Source: Tetranychus cinnabarinus (taxonomy: Eukaryota > Arthropoda > Arachnida > Trombidiformes > Tetranychidae). From it: a stretch of DNA of 64,000 nt. The stretch is from assembly GCA_022266195.1 (NCBI GenBank), contig WHVY01000004.1:8449501-8513500 (forward strand). Direction: 5' to 3'. A program made the position numbers and the translations under genes. Under the pieces are notes generated by a model. The model did no database searches, had not been told where the DNA came from, and saw only the letters and a program-made list of their open reading frames with translations. Position 1 is the stretch's first letter; every line of letters begins with the position of its first letter. Shown one piece after another: positions 47,054-60,600 of this stretch.

Positions 47054-50000
47054 CTGTTCAATCAAACAAACAAATGTAAATATTTATAAACTTGAAATAA
47101 AAAAGTAAATTCCATCAAAATTTAATGTTCACTTTCTAAATGTAATTTACTCTCTAATGTGTAACCAAACTTTTACCGGTAAAAATTGATGAAAAATCAT
47201 TTCTCATTTGAAACTTTTTATCCAAATTTCATGAAACAAGAGAAAAGAAAAGTAAACTTTGAAAATAAATTCACTTTGCAAGATTAATGTAACAAGATGT
47301 GAAATGCATGAAAAGAGATTTGATAGTTTTGACAAAACTAATTTAAAAATTTGGCGACGAAAACATGAAAGTTGAACAAATTCTAAATTCAGTTTACTTG
47401 TGAATTCGACTTTTAATCAGAAAAACTAATTACTTTTCCTTTCAATTGATTGAATCATTTTTTTCATGTTCGATTTAATGACAGACTTTATCTCTTCTAA
47501 TAGACATTACTATTATTATCGTGGAAGAACCTGAATCATTATTGATGGTCATTGAAAGAAAGCTAAGATTATGACAGAGCCGATAATTCAGATGGAATTC
47601 AATTTATCATGTTTGACGAGCAATTGTTATAATATGTATATAAGAGAAAAGATGGAAAATGAAAGATTTTTTGTCTTCTCGTCTCTTTGAAAGGTCATCA
47701 TGATATTGGATAAACTATTGATAATTGAGTTGGTTCATCATTAGAAACGTTGAGAGGAAAGAGTTGCTCGAAATGATGATGATGTTGATAATGAAGTAAA
47801 TGAATCGTGTTCACCTTAAGTTCACAGTCAGGAAGATGGTCAAATGTTAAGATGTTGTCAATGCTTCCAGCATGATACCAACCACTGAATATTGGAACAA
47901 ATGAAATGGTTATGCTGCTCACCCAGATAACCATTATATTACAATAAAGATTTCGTCTGTTCACTGAAGTCTTATAACGAAGAGGATTAGTTATGGCACA
48001 ATATCTGAAACGAAAAGAAGAATTTGTAAAAATTATTTTTTCTCTACATTTATCAATGCATTTTGATTTCCCATTTCAATTGTTAACCATTTCAATGAAA
48101 CAATAAAGTTTCCGTTTTAAAATTTTCTCTCTCAAATCCCAATTATTTTCGGTGAAAATGAACGGAAAATAAAATTCAACTTATGATTGAAATGCTTTAA
48201 ATTAAAACATTGTTTCTATTAAAAGCATTCAATGAACAAATGGTTGAATGAAAAATTTTCATTTTACTATTAGTCGACTTTCGAAAAGACTGATTCCTTG
48301 TAAAACGGAAAATGTTCATCATCTGATTATCTCTGAATGACAAGTTTCCATGCAACATTTTCATTTGAAAAGTTGAGATTAAATGAAGTTTCATGTTTTC
48401 CATTATTGATGTTGATACAGAATTTCATCTTTTAATTCCTTAACAGGTAATTTCTCGTTAGATTTACACTTTTTATCATGCATCTAAAAAGTTTCATCAA
48501 AACATTTCCGCCAACTTTTTCTTAACCTTTTCTCCATTTCTAATAACTTGAGATAAACTTTCAAATATCAATCTGATCTGACTCTTGGTGTAATGAAAAA
48601 AGCATTCCATGAGAGACGAAGATGGAAAAAGGAAAAAAATGAAAACAAAAATCGATATAATATTTGAATCAATGTTTTTCTTCAATGATTCTGAACAAAT
48701 GGTTCCTTCGAGATATCTTGATATTCATACAGGAAGAGACTTTTTTTCTTGGCAAAAGTAAAACGTAAAATAGTTGAGAATCCAAGTGAAGATCTGTATT
48801 GATGAGACAATCATCATTAACTAGTTATCATTATTGCAATCATCACCATTATTCGAGTTATTCATGAACTTCTTGACATCAATTTGAAAGAATATTCGTC
48901 AATATATAATTCCCAGTTACTCTTGACTCCCTGTTATCACTTCCAAGCCTTTTGCTTTTTGCAATAATTTGAAAATCATTACCATTTCTTTATCTTTGTC
49001 GATTCTCTTTACACTTCATTGAACTTTTCACTTCATCTTAAGGGAAAGAGGATTAGGCAAGTGATCATGAGCACTTATCACATCGTGAACAGAATATTTA
49101 ACCCACAAAAACCTATGTTCAACTAACCTTTTAGAAGCACTTGATTCATAGTTGGTGAACAATTTTTACCAATCAAATCACCAATGAATTTACTTATGCA
49201 ACTTGATCATAACTGTATCTTTACGCTAAATTTAACCAATGCAAGGAATTCAAAGTTTGATTGAAAGTTTGCTTCGAGTTGCATTTGGTTTTCGTGAAAG
49301 TTAATCAAGTGAAAAATGTACAAAAATTAACTGAATACACAAACATGAGAACTTAATAAAGTATAATCATTGGCATGAATTATTCCAAGCTAGTGTTATT
49401 GAATGGAAAACAATTGATCATTTTGAGGGAAGAAAAGATTTCTTAATGTTGTTGCTCAAATGCATGAATAAGGATGAAAACAAACGATGCCAGTGACAAC
49501 GTCATATATCAAAGACATTAAGAAATCTCTTGCAACATGAAGCCTACTTGATGCACTTACATGCAAATCTTGCACAATTGCAGAACGGAATATCATTTTA
49601 TATTAAATATGGAATGCTGTGATGAATTTTCTCAAACACTTTTCTAATGGAAATTTGAGCTAAAATGAATCAATTTTGTAAATTCATTTCTCAGCATTTG
49701 CATTAATATTAGCAGCAATATTATACATTTTGATTGCTCGTCAATTCGGTTACCAAAGTCACTCTTTCAATGTTTCTGTAAATGCTAATCTAACGATGTT
49801 GCTATTTAGAAATAGAATGACGATTGAATAACTCAATGTCCTTTATTGATGACAGTTTATTGCATTTGAAGCATTTGAAGAACTTTGATTTTCTAAATCA
49901 TTTTGTGTCGTTCATTTGAACTTATGAAATGCTTTTGGATATTTTGTAAAGAAACAAACTCTTTTATTGTTCTGAAGATTTATAATGGTTTGTCCTGATA

Positions 50001-53000
50001 TCTTCTTTAATTGAAGAGTTGACATTATTAGGTCTGAGCTAACATGGCTCAGAAATGATTGATTACATTTTGCTCTTAAATGAAAGATCATTCAAGTTTG
50101 CGAAACTTGTTTTGGTTAAAGTTCAAGTAAATCGAATGCTCTTGGAATTTGAAATTAAACTTTTTTAATCTGAGTCGGGCTGTTGTTAGAACATCTTTTC
50201 TCTGACATTTATTCTTGAAATATCAGCACGAAGGAGAGAAACGGTTATGGATGACATGATGTTATTAATCGATAAGAAACAATAACTCAACTTCACCAGG
50301 AAAACAAAGCAAACAAATCTGGTTATGTCAAATGAGTTATAGATGAATGCAAGCCTGTATTTATCATCAATTCATTACATTCTGTGCAGTTAATGAACTG
50401 TATCCAGAACATAATTTGATAACATTTGTAATGATTAATAATTACAGTAAAAATTGTCTTCAAGTTATGATTGAATTGTTTTCCCTCCCAAGTTGAAATT
50501 TTTTCGTAAATGAACTTGCAGTTTACTGAAATAACTTCAATAAACTTCAAACATTAGCTCTAATAACAGTTCTAATTGCGTTTAAGTTGCCAAAAGCGAA
50601 GGACTGTTAGTACAGTCCTTCGCTTTTGGCAACTTAAACAACTTAAAACCCTTTTTTCGAATCACAGAAGCAAAATACAATTCTTTGGTTGTTTCATTTG
50701 CAAAATTAGCCCAAACTGGCATACAGATGATAGCAAAGCAAAAGACAAAACAAACGAAACCTTTATTGATCGCTTTTAAAGATATTAACAGAAACTGATC
50801 AATTGTCATCAAGAATTGATGAGTTGTTGAGATCGATGTACTGAATATCTAATACAACAAGACAGCCGAACCGATTAGCAAATTGTGAAGTGATATTCAA
50901 ACCTTATTTTAGATCGTTATGCACGTCGTCTTGTATTTGCTTGCTTTGAACGTCTATTGTTAGTTTGTTTTTAGACCATTAATTGATGAACTTTGTTTGT
51001 GAAGGATAATATTTACGAGCATTGTACGTTATTTGATTAGAAAGAGCATTTTCTTGTCAACGGAAAGGATTTCTCTGAATACTCCAAGTACCTAGTCTCG
51101 GTGTTATTCAAGTCTCTTTAAATATAAAAAGTCTCTTTACAAATGCCAAAAATAGCATCATTTGCACTTTTGGTGAACCTTTGCAAACATTCATCATACG
51201 ATCATTATTCTGTTCTCAATTTGGATATGCTTGATGAATAATAATGAAATCTAAGAAATGAACAATATACTAAACTTGAATAGAACTGATAAAAGGTTTA
51301 ATATTAATTGCTATTGCAAACAATGAAAGATTTATGCAAAAGTCTACTTTTAAGAGTAATTAAAGTGGATAATGGATTAATTTGATAAATAGTTTACCGA
51401 ACCACCTTTTGTTTGTATTACTCCAAGCATACAGCCTTTAATTGATGAAACAAGACATTCTTGTACCAATTGCAGTAAACTTACTCCATTCAAGTTCATC
51501 TGCCGAATTTGGACAGTCAACTGTTCAAAGTAAATACCAATAAGTTCATTTGGTGGTTTCACTCAAATCAAACTGATATTTCATGCTTAGTCTAGTCTAC
51601 TCGACACTCGACATGTCCATCAAGTTGAATGCTCAAGTTGATCATTCAACGAATTCAGTCTTGTTCTGTTTTCTTATAAACAACTCCAAATAAGAGCAAA
51701 CTTGAGGATAAATTGTAATACAAGATCAACAGCAATAAGTTTGATTGCAAAGCAAATCTTGAAAAGTTAATGCAAAAGTCAGACAAATGTGCAGCTAATT
51801 TTCAGTAAATAGTTTTCAACTAAACTCATTTCGAATAGACTTGTTAGTCTATGCACAAGAAGTCAATTAATTAATTAATTTAACAGTTGTTCCATTCTTC
51901 AATAGATAAACATTTACAAGTTAAACTTGAATTTTGTCTGTAAAATCGATGAATGCATTGTTTTCAAGTCATTAAGTTAAATGAAGAGTGAACATAATTG
52001 CTACAAAGAGCTGGAAACAGGTCATAATTGGACAGTTTGAATAGCAGTTTTGAAAGGAAATAAAAAGAGTTTTCAAATGGAAAGACATTTAATTTGAATT
52101 AACATTGACCTCTTAATCGACCACCATTGCGAGGCAAAAACGGTTTAATTAATCATTTGCAATGAAAACAAGTCAACATACAGATTCCAAGTTAATGATT
52201 TATGGTCAATTTCATGGATATTTTTGTTGCTTTCAATTCAATTTTTCATTTCACAAAGAATCATTAGAGCACATTGTTTTAATATTTTACACTTTCTCGT
52301 CATTTGTTTCATTAACTTTTGATGGTTGAATGTTTTTGACAATAAAAGAGTAAAGACATTAATTCAACTCTTTTTTCTCTTGCTTCTCTTCCTCTTCCAA
52401 GGCGTAAAGCGTAATATTTTATTATTTATCTTTTTCATGGTTATGATGATAATAACAATAATGGAATAATCAGGCAACAAACAACTTATTCTGGTAAGAT
52501 GTTCATTAATCTTTCCTTTTCCACTATTGTTATCAAGATAGATTAGATGAATTTATTTGAAAAAATTTGTTCAACAATGAAATGCTCTGAGGTTGTCCAA
52601 AGGCTGAATCTGAATGTAAAAATGTGAAAAGCAAAGCAACATGAAATAAGTATTATTATTGAATGAAAGGGAACAAGTTTGGAGGAAAAAAAGTAAAGAG
52701 AGAAAAAATTGTGTTGACAGGGAATTCAAATGATAGTTTGCCTTACCTAATTAATTTGACTGGTTTCATGGTAATGAGTGGAAAGGTGAGAAAAAGAAGA
52801 TTGTTTTGATTCAATTCTAATTCAATCTTTTGTTTCTATTTTAGTTGTCTTTATACTTTTTTTCATTTCAACCCTTCAACACTTTATTATTCTGACTGAT
52901 TTTTTTGCCACCAAAATCGTTGATTTGCAATGTTGACTTGACAGTCGAGATGTCATTAGTCGTGCTCAATGATTATCTCGCTTCAAACTCAATAACAAAA

Positions 53001-56000
53001 TCGAGTTTTACTTTGAATCTGATTTGAATCTAATTTTTTGTGCAAAAGCAAACAAAATTAACTTTGCAAAATGTTTAATTAAGCATTGCATTCAATTAAT
53101 GAGAGATAATCAGAGTTGAATGATTCAGATTACTGATGAAGAAAAACTTAAACTGGGATTGAATTAAAATTGATTTACACTGATTTGCATTTTGAAATGT
53201 AGATGTTGCTCTGGAATGATTCAGTCGGTATATCAGTTTGCTTGTTAACATTGAGTTAATCGATGATGGCTAAGAGTCAGTTATTAGTAACAAGAGAAAC
53301 TTAACTTTTATTGCAAGATTTAGCAATAATCCAGGTGATATTTGATTTTGTGTTCAGCATTTGTGGAGTGAAATTCATCTACTGATGCAATCTATCAATA
53401 AGGTTAGTAGTCTATCAAGACTGTAATTTGTCATTAAATACGAAGTGAAATTGGATATTCTATTTACTTAATATGAGTTCATCGAGCTTACACATTGGTC
53501 TGTTGGTTAAATGCAAGGAGTGTAAGATTCAAGTAAAAAGAGAACTTTTTCATTGCCCGTTTGGCTGATACAATTCGTTAGTTCTCAGCCCAATCGAGAT
53601 CATTTTAAGAAAATAAGTACCGTGATAGTAGCAGTGAAAATTGTGTTGATGATTCTTGCAGCTAAACCACATAATAATCAAATTATGAATTAGAAAAGGA
53701 AAATCTTTCTCTTGTTGACTCTTATGAAGTCAGAATGAGTCAATCGAGTCAAGATTGTTCCAGACTGTCTAGGAATATGCAACTATTTATATATTTTCAA
53801 GTCTTGTTTTGTTATACATCAAATTGTATGACTCAAACATCATTAAAGTTTTCTCGTGCAATAGTATTACATGATATCTTTGCACCTCTGACATTGAATT
53901 TGATCTTTTGATCTTTAAGAATAGTCTATTTAATGTCAGTTCCATCTTTACTTTAATATACACTAATAAGTTCATCTGTACTTCAGTCAAAAGGCAATAA
54001 ACTCGTAAAACAATGCTCATCTTCCAACTCCATCTCAACGGTAGCTTTTAGCTATTATTCTTTCTGCATTCAAAAGTTATTCGAAAAGGAAAATTGTTGG
54101 TTTATATGAAACACAATTAAAGGCAATTGTAAAGTTTCGTTCAATTTTCCTCATTTACTTATAATTGCAACCTTAAACTGAATAATACTTGTGGCACACT
54201 TTATGCATTAATACAGCTATTGTAATGTTTCGGATCAGTCGAAACGAAGAGAAAAGCGTCTAGATTTTAATGATACAATAGGTTCAATGAAAAGCAAAAT
54301 TCTGCATAAAAATGAATTCCATGCTAATTTAATCTTCTGCATTTGAATGCACTCAAAGTTGAATGTATTTTAATAATTTATATTAATAATAAATTGAATT
54401 TTAATAGAAACTTACAAGACCCGAAGTGATTCTTTCCATCTAATTGTATATTCTTTGTACAAATGAGTAAAATTGAAGCTCCATCCATTCAAATGCTTAT
54501 TATTTCACCTAAAAAGACTCATCTAAATGAATTGAAAGTCGCAGTGTCTAGTAATATTTTCCCTGAATAAGCTTCTTTCAATCGAGTATAATCTGATTGA
54601 AGCAAAGTTTCCTTCATTCACTGATTGCATTTATTTCAGCAAGTTTACAGCTCATAATGTTCAAGATTGATTCTGAATCTCGATTCTGCAATTAATCTTT
54701 ATTAAAATGCTCAGCCAAATAAAATGGTGCACGAAAAAAACGAACAAAAAGAGCAAACACAAATTCGGTTAGAAACCAAATGTTTGCCAAAAAATAATTA
54801 ATTGCAACTTATTTGATAATGGTTTTTACATTGAACAGTTAATCAATTACCATAACAAACAAATGAGGATAAATTGAACATTTTAATCGTTTCCCTAAAC
54901 TCGTTGAAAAATTCAATAAAAGGACAAAACATGTCTCAGCGAACGAACACTCAAACTAATAAAAATGACTTTGATGAGCACAACTGAATCGACACTAAAT
55001 AAATCACTTGAAACTTCTTACCATGCAAAACTAAGCTCATAATTGTCAAACTAATCAGAAGGAATCGTTTTTTTCTCGTTCCAAAAACTCTAATTATTGG
55101 TTTCAAGTTCTGGGTTAATGAGTTCTAAGTAGTAAAAAAGAGGAAGAAAAAGGTTAATTCATTGGAATTAAGAGTTTATCCAACTGAATAAAGCCACTTG
55201 AATCATTGCTATTCATCAAATTTCAATTATTTGAATAATTCGACTTGAATCGTTCTAATGATACTTGACATCTTAACGAAGAGTAATATTGTTGAAAAAT
55301 GTTTGTTTCACTTTGTTCACTGTTGATCCATTAAACAACATTTGACTTGCAATTTGTGAATAACTTTTCCATGTAAGAAGAATGGTGAAAGAAAATGATT
55401 TTATATAAAAAGGTTATTTCCTCATAAATGCTATTAATATTAATATTTAACAAGATAATCAATTTTCAAGTGTTTAGATAACTTTGATTTTCGTTCATGA
55501 AGAAAGATGAAGTTATTTATAATGTTTCTAAATTGAAACTTGAAGTAATAACTTTATCATGAAAATTGTGCTCATTTCATGCTCATTGTTTTATCAACAG
55601 TAAATTGGTTCAATTTAAAGTTTGACTTTTGAGGTTATTGAAACATGAAAGGAAAAAGAGAGAAAAAAAGGTTTTCTTTTTGCATCTTCTGTTCATTCCA
55701 CTTAAATGAACTTCAACAATGAACCATTTCAACACATCATGACTTGAGTTGAGCAAATTTTCTCTTCAATAAGTAGAAATGAACCTTTCATGTGGCTCTT
55801 TAATCTACTATAATGATTGATAATTTGAGTTTCGACGCTTATTTTGGAACAATTTTCTAATAAAACCTGGGAATGAAACGTGTTCATGATTGATCAGATT
55901 AGAATGGTGAGAAAAGAGTTGAAATTTGTTTCATTTTCTTCTTCTGACAAATTGTTATGAAGTAAAAACGAAAAAGAATTTGAAACATTTTTTTATTCTC

Positions 56001-57658
56001 TTCTCAAACTAACATTGATTCAATTTAACTGTCAACAGATATTTACAAATAAAAGTTAAAGAATGAGATAAATATTGAATAATTCAGAGAAATGAAAAGT
56101 TGTGAGAAAAGTAATAAAATGCTTCAAAGTTCAAAGAATTAACATTAATCTTTGGTTAAATCCGGAGTTGACCTTATCAAATGGCAATGAACGAATAAAT
56201 TCTGAAATGAAAAATTCTGATGATATTCTGGCGATTTATTCCAACAATTTGTTGCATGCTTTTGCTGATAAAAATAGTTATTCCTTTCAAAGTTGATTTC
56301 CTGTTGAAGTCTTTTATTGTGAACTTGACCAAAGTTCTCTCTTTTTTTTGTGGAGAAAATGAATTTCCAAATGAATTTAAGATGTTATCAAGTTGCTTAT
56401 CAAATTACCTCAACTATTGAATTACCTTAAAGATCAACCACAACTGGGAATCTCAACTGACCATTATGGTAATTGGAAATGTCTTTTCATCAGCAATAAT
56501 TATCAAGATTCAATGACAGTTAATGAAGCAAAATTTCACGTTTCATTCCATTATTTGCATTCTTTGGTTACATTCAAAGTTTATCGAAAGTAACAAAATA
56601 TCATGAAATTGGCTCGAAACTGCAATTCAAGGGTGAGCTTAATGAGAGATGCAATTGATTGGGTAGAACAAGAAGAAGCAGAAAAAAAGGCAAGTCACAT
56701 TATTCCAAGTTCAATGTTTCTGTGTTTTTCCTCTTCATCATTGACAGAAAATAGTACAGAGTAAAGAGTAACAATAAAAGCCCCAACAGGTAAATGATGA
56801 AACAAAAAAAGAAAAGAAGCTAAAGATGAGAATAACAACTAAATAACAAGAGCAATAACAAGAATAGAACATGTAACAATCAGAGAATCCGAACTGGAAA
56901 AGGAAGATAAATAAGCTCGGATGGAAAATTATGTTGCCCCATGGAATTGGATGAAACAGCGAAAGTAATCAGATTAGTTGCAAGCATTTTCTTCTCTTCG
57001 CTTTTCTCTTTTCATTATCGTATTCCTCGACTTATATGCATATCATACTTATATATTTGCACTTCAAGAACAGGATTAACTCCACGAGAAATTGAATGTC
57101 GATAATACAGGGATCATGAAACACCTCGACTAAAGTTAACCTCAATTTATGTCAACCCTTAATTTTACTCCAGTTTCTCGCAACTTAATATTCCCTTTGC
57201 AGAATTCATTTTCAATTCCTGACTTCTGACTTCAGTCAAGATTAATTTTTTCATTCACTTTTCTCAACATTTCTTTTTGACGAAAGTTTTTTTACTTCTT
57301 CTTTAGTTGTTCCAGTTATTGTTATCGTCTGGATCTTGCTTTTAAAGTTGTCTGGTTAGAAAAGTTCATGAATCATGACAATATTGTTTTGACTGTTCAC
57401 TTGGTGGAGGTGAACAAGTGAAATGAAGGGAAATGCAAAAGAAGATGATTTTTGTGTTTGCTTGGATTATTGGGATTTTTGTGTTACCTGTCTAGTGCAA
57501 TGGCACATAAATGAAGGATTGAAGATGTACAACACATTACATCACAGGAGATCCAAAAATGACACGGAATCGATCGGAATGGCCAGAATCGTAGGTAATC
57601 ATAAACCAACAGAAATGGCATCACAAGAATGGCAACGGTTATGTCTGCTGAAGCCAGA
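46352..57658 (-). CDS. Biogenic-amine GPCR, octopamine beta receptor-like (first exon(s) missing)
   Basis: Three exons join in frame: 57658-57488, 48004-47815 and 47053-46352, covering TM2 to the C terminus (354 residues). Class A amine-receptor marks: D2.50 in SLASADITVAILVMPF, disulfide Cys in SIPCHFW, the amine-binding Asp3.32 in SCDVMCCTSS, DRYCAIT split by an intron, SFVPIFSGWY in TM4, the Ser cluster YAIVSSSISFYVP in TM5, CWLPFF in TM6 and WLGYLNSSLNPLIYAF in TM7. The TM4/ECL2, TM5 and RTLGIIMG...CWLPFF segments resemble octopamine beta receptors most; 5-HT, D1-like and H2 receptors are alternatives. Such receptors couple to Gs and raise cAMP. The TM1 exon (which must end with two bases of the codon before LASAD) was not found up to 64000. 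Introns are 0.76 and 9.5 kb. Confidence 0.88.
47054..47814 (-). other. Intron of the GPCR gene
   Basis: 761 bases, AT-rich, no feature seen. Confidence 0.8.
47815..48004 (-). CDS. GPCR gene exon (DRY to ECL2)
   Basis: The exon begins with A completing the Arg of DRY, then YCAITNPLRYKTS and TM4 to PDCELK. The donor GTGAAC is a weaker GT site, but the join is exact in phase and sequence. Confidence 0.9.
48005..57487 (-). other. 9.5-kb intron of the GPCR gene
   Basis: No exon or nested gene is supported on either strand. The only distinct structure is the perfect hairpin at 50580-50639. Confidence 0.65.
50580..50639. repeat. Perfect 60-bp hairpin, 28-bp arms and 4-base loop
   Basis: The left arm begins GTTTAAGTTGCC and ends GGACTGT; the loop is TAGT; the right arm is an exact reverse complement from ACAGTCC to GGCAACTTAAAC. 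The ORFs crossing it in both directions are mirror translations of the arms. It may be a tiny foldback element, a hairpin RNA source or an assembly foldback artefact. Confidence 0.9.
57488..57658 (-). CDS. GPCR gene exon (TM2-TM3)
   Basis: Acceptor CACAACAG before 57658 and donor GTAACA after 57488. It encodes LASADITVAILVMPF through HLCAIALD plus two bases of the DRY Arg codon. The frame continues upstream of the acceptor but without TM1 character. Confidence 0.9.
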
Positions 57659-60600
57659 CTGTTGTGTTTCCAGGAGACAGAGCACAACATTAGTTGAGAG
57701 AAGAAAAGAGAATGCATTAGATTTTATTTCAAAAGTTTTCAACTTTTTCTTCTTTTTGCGTTACTCGTTCTTTTTCAATATTTACATTTTCATCTCTTGA
57801 TAGAAGCGAACATGATGCTGGATAATTTATTCAGAGAAATGTGTCAATTCATGTTGCTCATGGTTATTATTTTATTTGCTGCCTTTTCTTCGTTCTCTCT
57901 CTCTCTCTCGAAGTGAATATTGCATGTTATCATCAGATTATCTTTGCCTCATGATTACATGTAAAAATGCAGGCAAAGACTGATAGCTCGTAATGTTCAA
58001 TGTTATTGTTGTTTCAATGAACCATGAACTTGGAATGAACAGAGACAAAAATGCTTTATCATTTTCTTCTTTGCTTAACTTGCATTCGAGAATCATTCAT
58101 GATTGTTCCATCAGTGAAAATTGAATGATAAAGAAAGATGAGATAAAAGTTACTTCGAGATTCAATGATAATCGTTTCGTTTTTTGTTCACTGAACATGA
58201 AAAGGTTGTGATTATCAAGTAAATATTGTAAATGTATAAAGAAAATTTTTCATTCCTTTCATCAATGATCCAAAAATGAAGGTCAAAAATTTGATGGAAA
58301 TTTTCATTTCTTTTCATCTGTTCATATTCAATGTCAATGATGAATATTGTCCTGAATGAATCAATGAAATTTGGGTTCTGCACATCATTGGTCAATGAAT
58401 TAAAAAGTGATTCTTTCTTTGAAAATCCTGAAATTCGTGCTTTTTGTGTTCTTTTCTTTTTATTAGTTTCATTCATTAGCTGTGTTACGTAAAAACTATT
58501 ACATCATGCAACTTACGGCGAATTTCGAAATTCTAACTCAACATTAAAATCGTAAAAGAAAAATGATTTTACTCGAAATCCATAGAAAACTGCTTTTCTA
58601 TTGTCATTGCCTCATCTTTTGTCAAACAAAACCTTTTTTAATGATCTTAATGGTTTTCTGAACATTTTCACTATTTCCTTGCAGTTTGATTTCGTTTCAA
58701 GAAAAGTTTGTAAGGACAATTAGTGTGATGAATTATCAGTTGGTTCAGTAAACTATTTAGATATTTCATCGTTTTGATAAGTTACTTGCTGAAACGTTTG
58801 CATCTGGTAGACATTGCATGACTATTTGTGATTAAAGATCAATAGTGACTAAATCGATGCAATAAGTTGGAAATTTGACATTTTAATAGAAATTTTGAAT
58901 CTCTTAAAATAGTTACTGAAAAGATGAATCAGAACCTTAATGATGGAAAGAAAATTTCTTTAGTTTCTTGAAAATTCAACTTAATTGATTTAGCAAGTTG
59001 AATCAATCAGTGATCGATTAATAGTAACAGTAAATCTCACATTGTCAGCCTATTGAATCAGAGCGGAATACATGTTTGGATAAAAGCAAAGAAAATTTAT
59101 TTATCAAGATTTGTTGCCTTCAAGTGATCTGTTACAATCCTGTTCAAAGCAAGATATTACAGTTTAAAAATATTTTCATTCATGTTTCATTAGCCTGATT
59201 TGCTTAGAATTAGAATTCTAACTGGATTGTTTATATCATTTCGACATTCATTGTTTAATATTGCTTTCATTATTGAAGTCCACACCCGGCATATCAATTG
59301 CTATAACCATAGTTCAGTTTGGAATCTCAAATATTAATATCTTTCTTTTCGTTGTATGCGTCAATAGAGTCACTTCATCAATTCATAACGATGTCTAGAA
59401 GTTTGAATAATGAAAAATGCTTCTTTTGTTTTTGCATGCGTTATCATGCAAGTTTTACGATCCAATCCAAGGATCTTTTTCTTCAGGCCAATAGAAAATT
59501 TTTAGAAACTCATCGAATTGAATCGCATTCTTATTGAGTCGTAATTTTTCATCAAGTCTGTTAATTTTTTTATCCTTTCTTCTACAAATTAGATGTGCTG
59601 AACTTACGCTGGAGTTAACCAGGGAAGTCAATAAATTCATTATCTGTGTCTAGTAAATTTGGTGATCAAACCAATAATGTTCATCCTTATAAAACGAGTT
59701 CCAAGTTTGCTCATCGAATTTGTTTGTCAACATTTCGCAAATTGACATAAAATCTTTGCAATTAGAGTTTTGCAAGTTGGATAAAAGATTAAACATTAAT
59801 ATCAAGATGAAGTTAATAACTCCGATTTAGACTTGAAGTTAGTGACTTTGTGAAAGAAACATTTAGGATCCATGTTTAATCCTCTTAATCTGTTGCTACA
59901 GATTGTTAATAATCCAACAGAATCCAAATAAAAAGATTAATGGAATTTTCATCACATAATCTAGAGGCAATATTAACGATCCTTTTCCCTAAACCTAGTT
60001 TCTATCAAAATGTGAAACCAAACTTGCAGTTGTTAAACATGTTTCAATGTACACTTTTGCTCGAGTAATTTGTTGAACCAGGGAAGGCAAAAATTACAAG
60101 TAAACCTTATCACAATGGAATAAAGTTGTACATAATAACATGAATAATTGCAACTTTGCTACTTGACTTACACTTTTTGTCATTTCACAAAACAGCACAA
60201 AACTCATCATGTAAAACACACTGATTGAACTCTGGCAGTTCTTAGATAATTATACCTCATAATCTGAATAACTGCCTAAAGTTATGCAATAATTATTCCA
60301 TTAATTAACATGATGAGAAAAGAAATTGCAAAAAGAAGTTCATTTTATTAAAAGAATTTGACAGGGAAAAGAAAACGTTTTTTATCGAATTTACAGATCA
60401 AACAATAAAAATCATCAATAACCGTTCCGATAGGTAACACTCGACGTTATTAATAAATGACTCTCAATGGATCAATATCATTAATAAAATTCGGAATGAA
60501 ATGAAAGCAAGGGAATGACTTTTATTACAAAATAAAACATTGGAATCAAAAAATGAAACAAAGTCTCGAGAAGCTGCGAATGATTAAATTTTTTCAATGT

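Noticed and set aside
50576..50812. ORFs on both strands across 50.6 kb
   Set aside because: They are mirror translations of the perfect hairpin and have no other coding sign.
57423..57800. 125-residue plus-strand ORF
   Set aside because: Shadow of the GPCR TM2-TM3 exon on the opposite strand.
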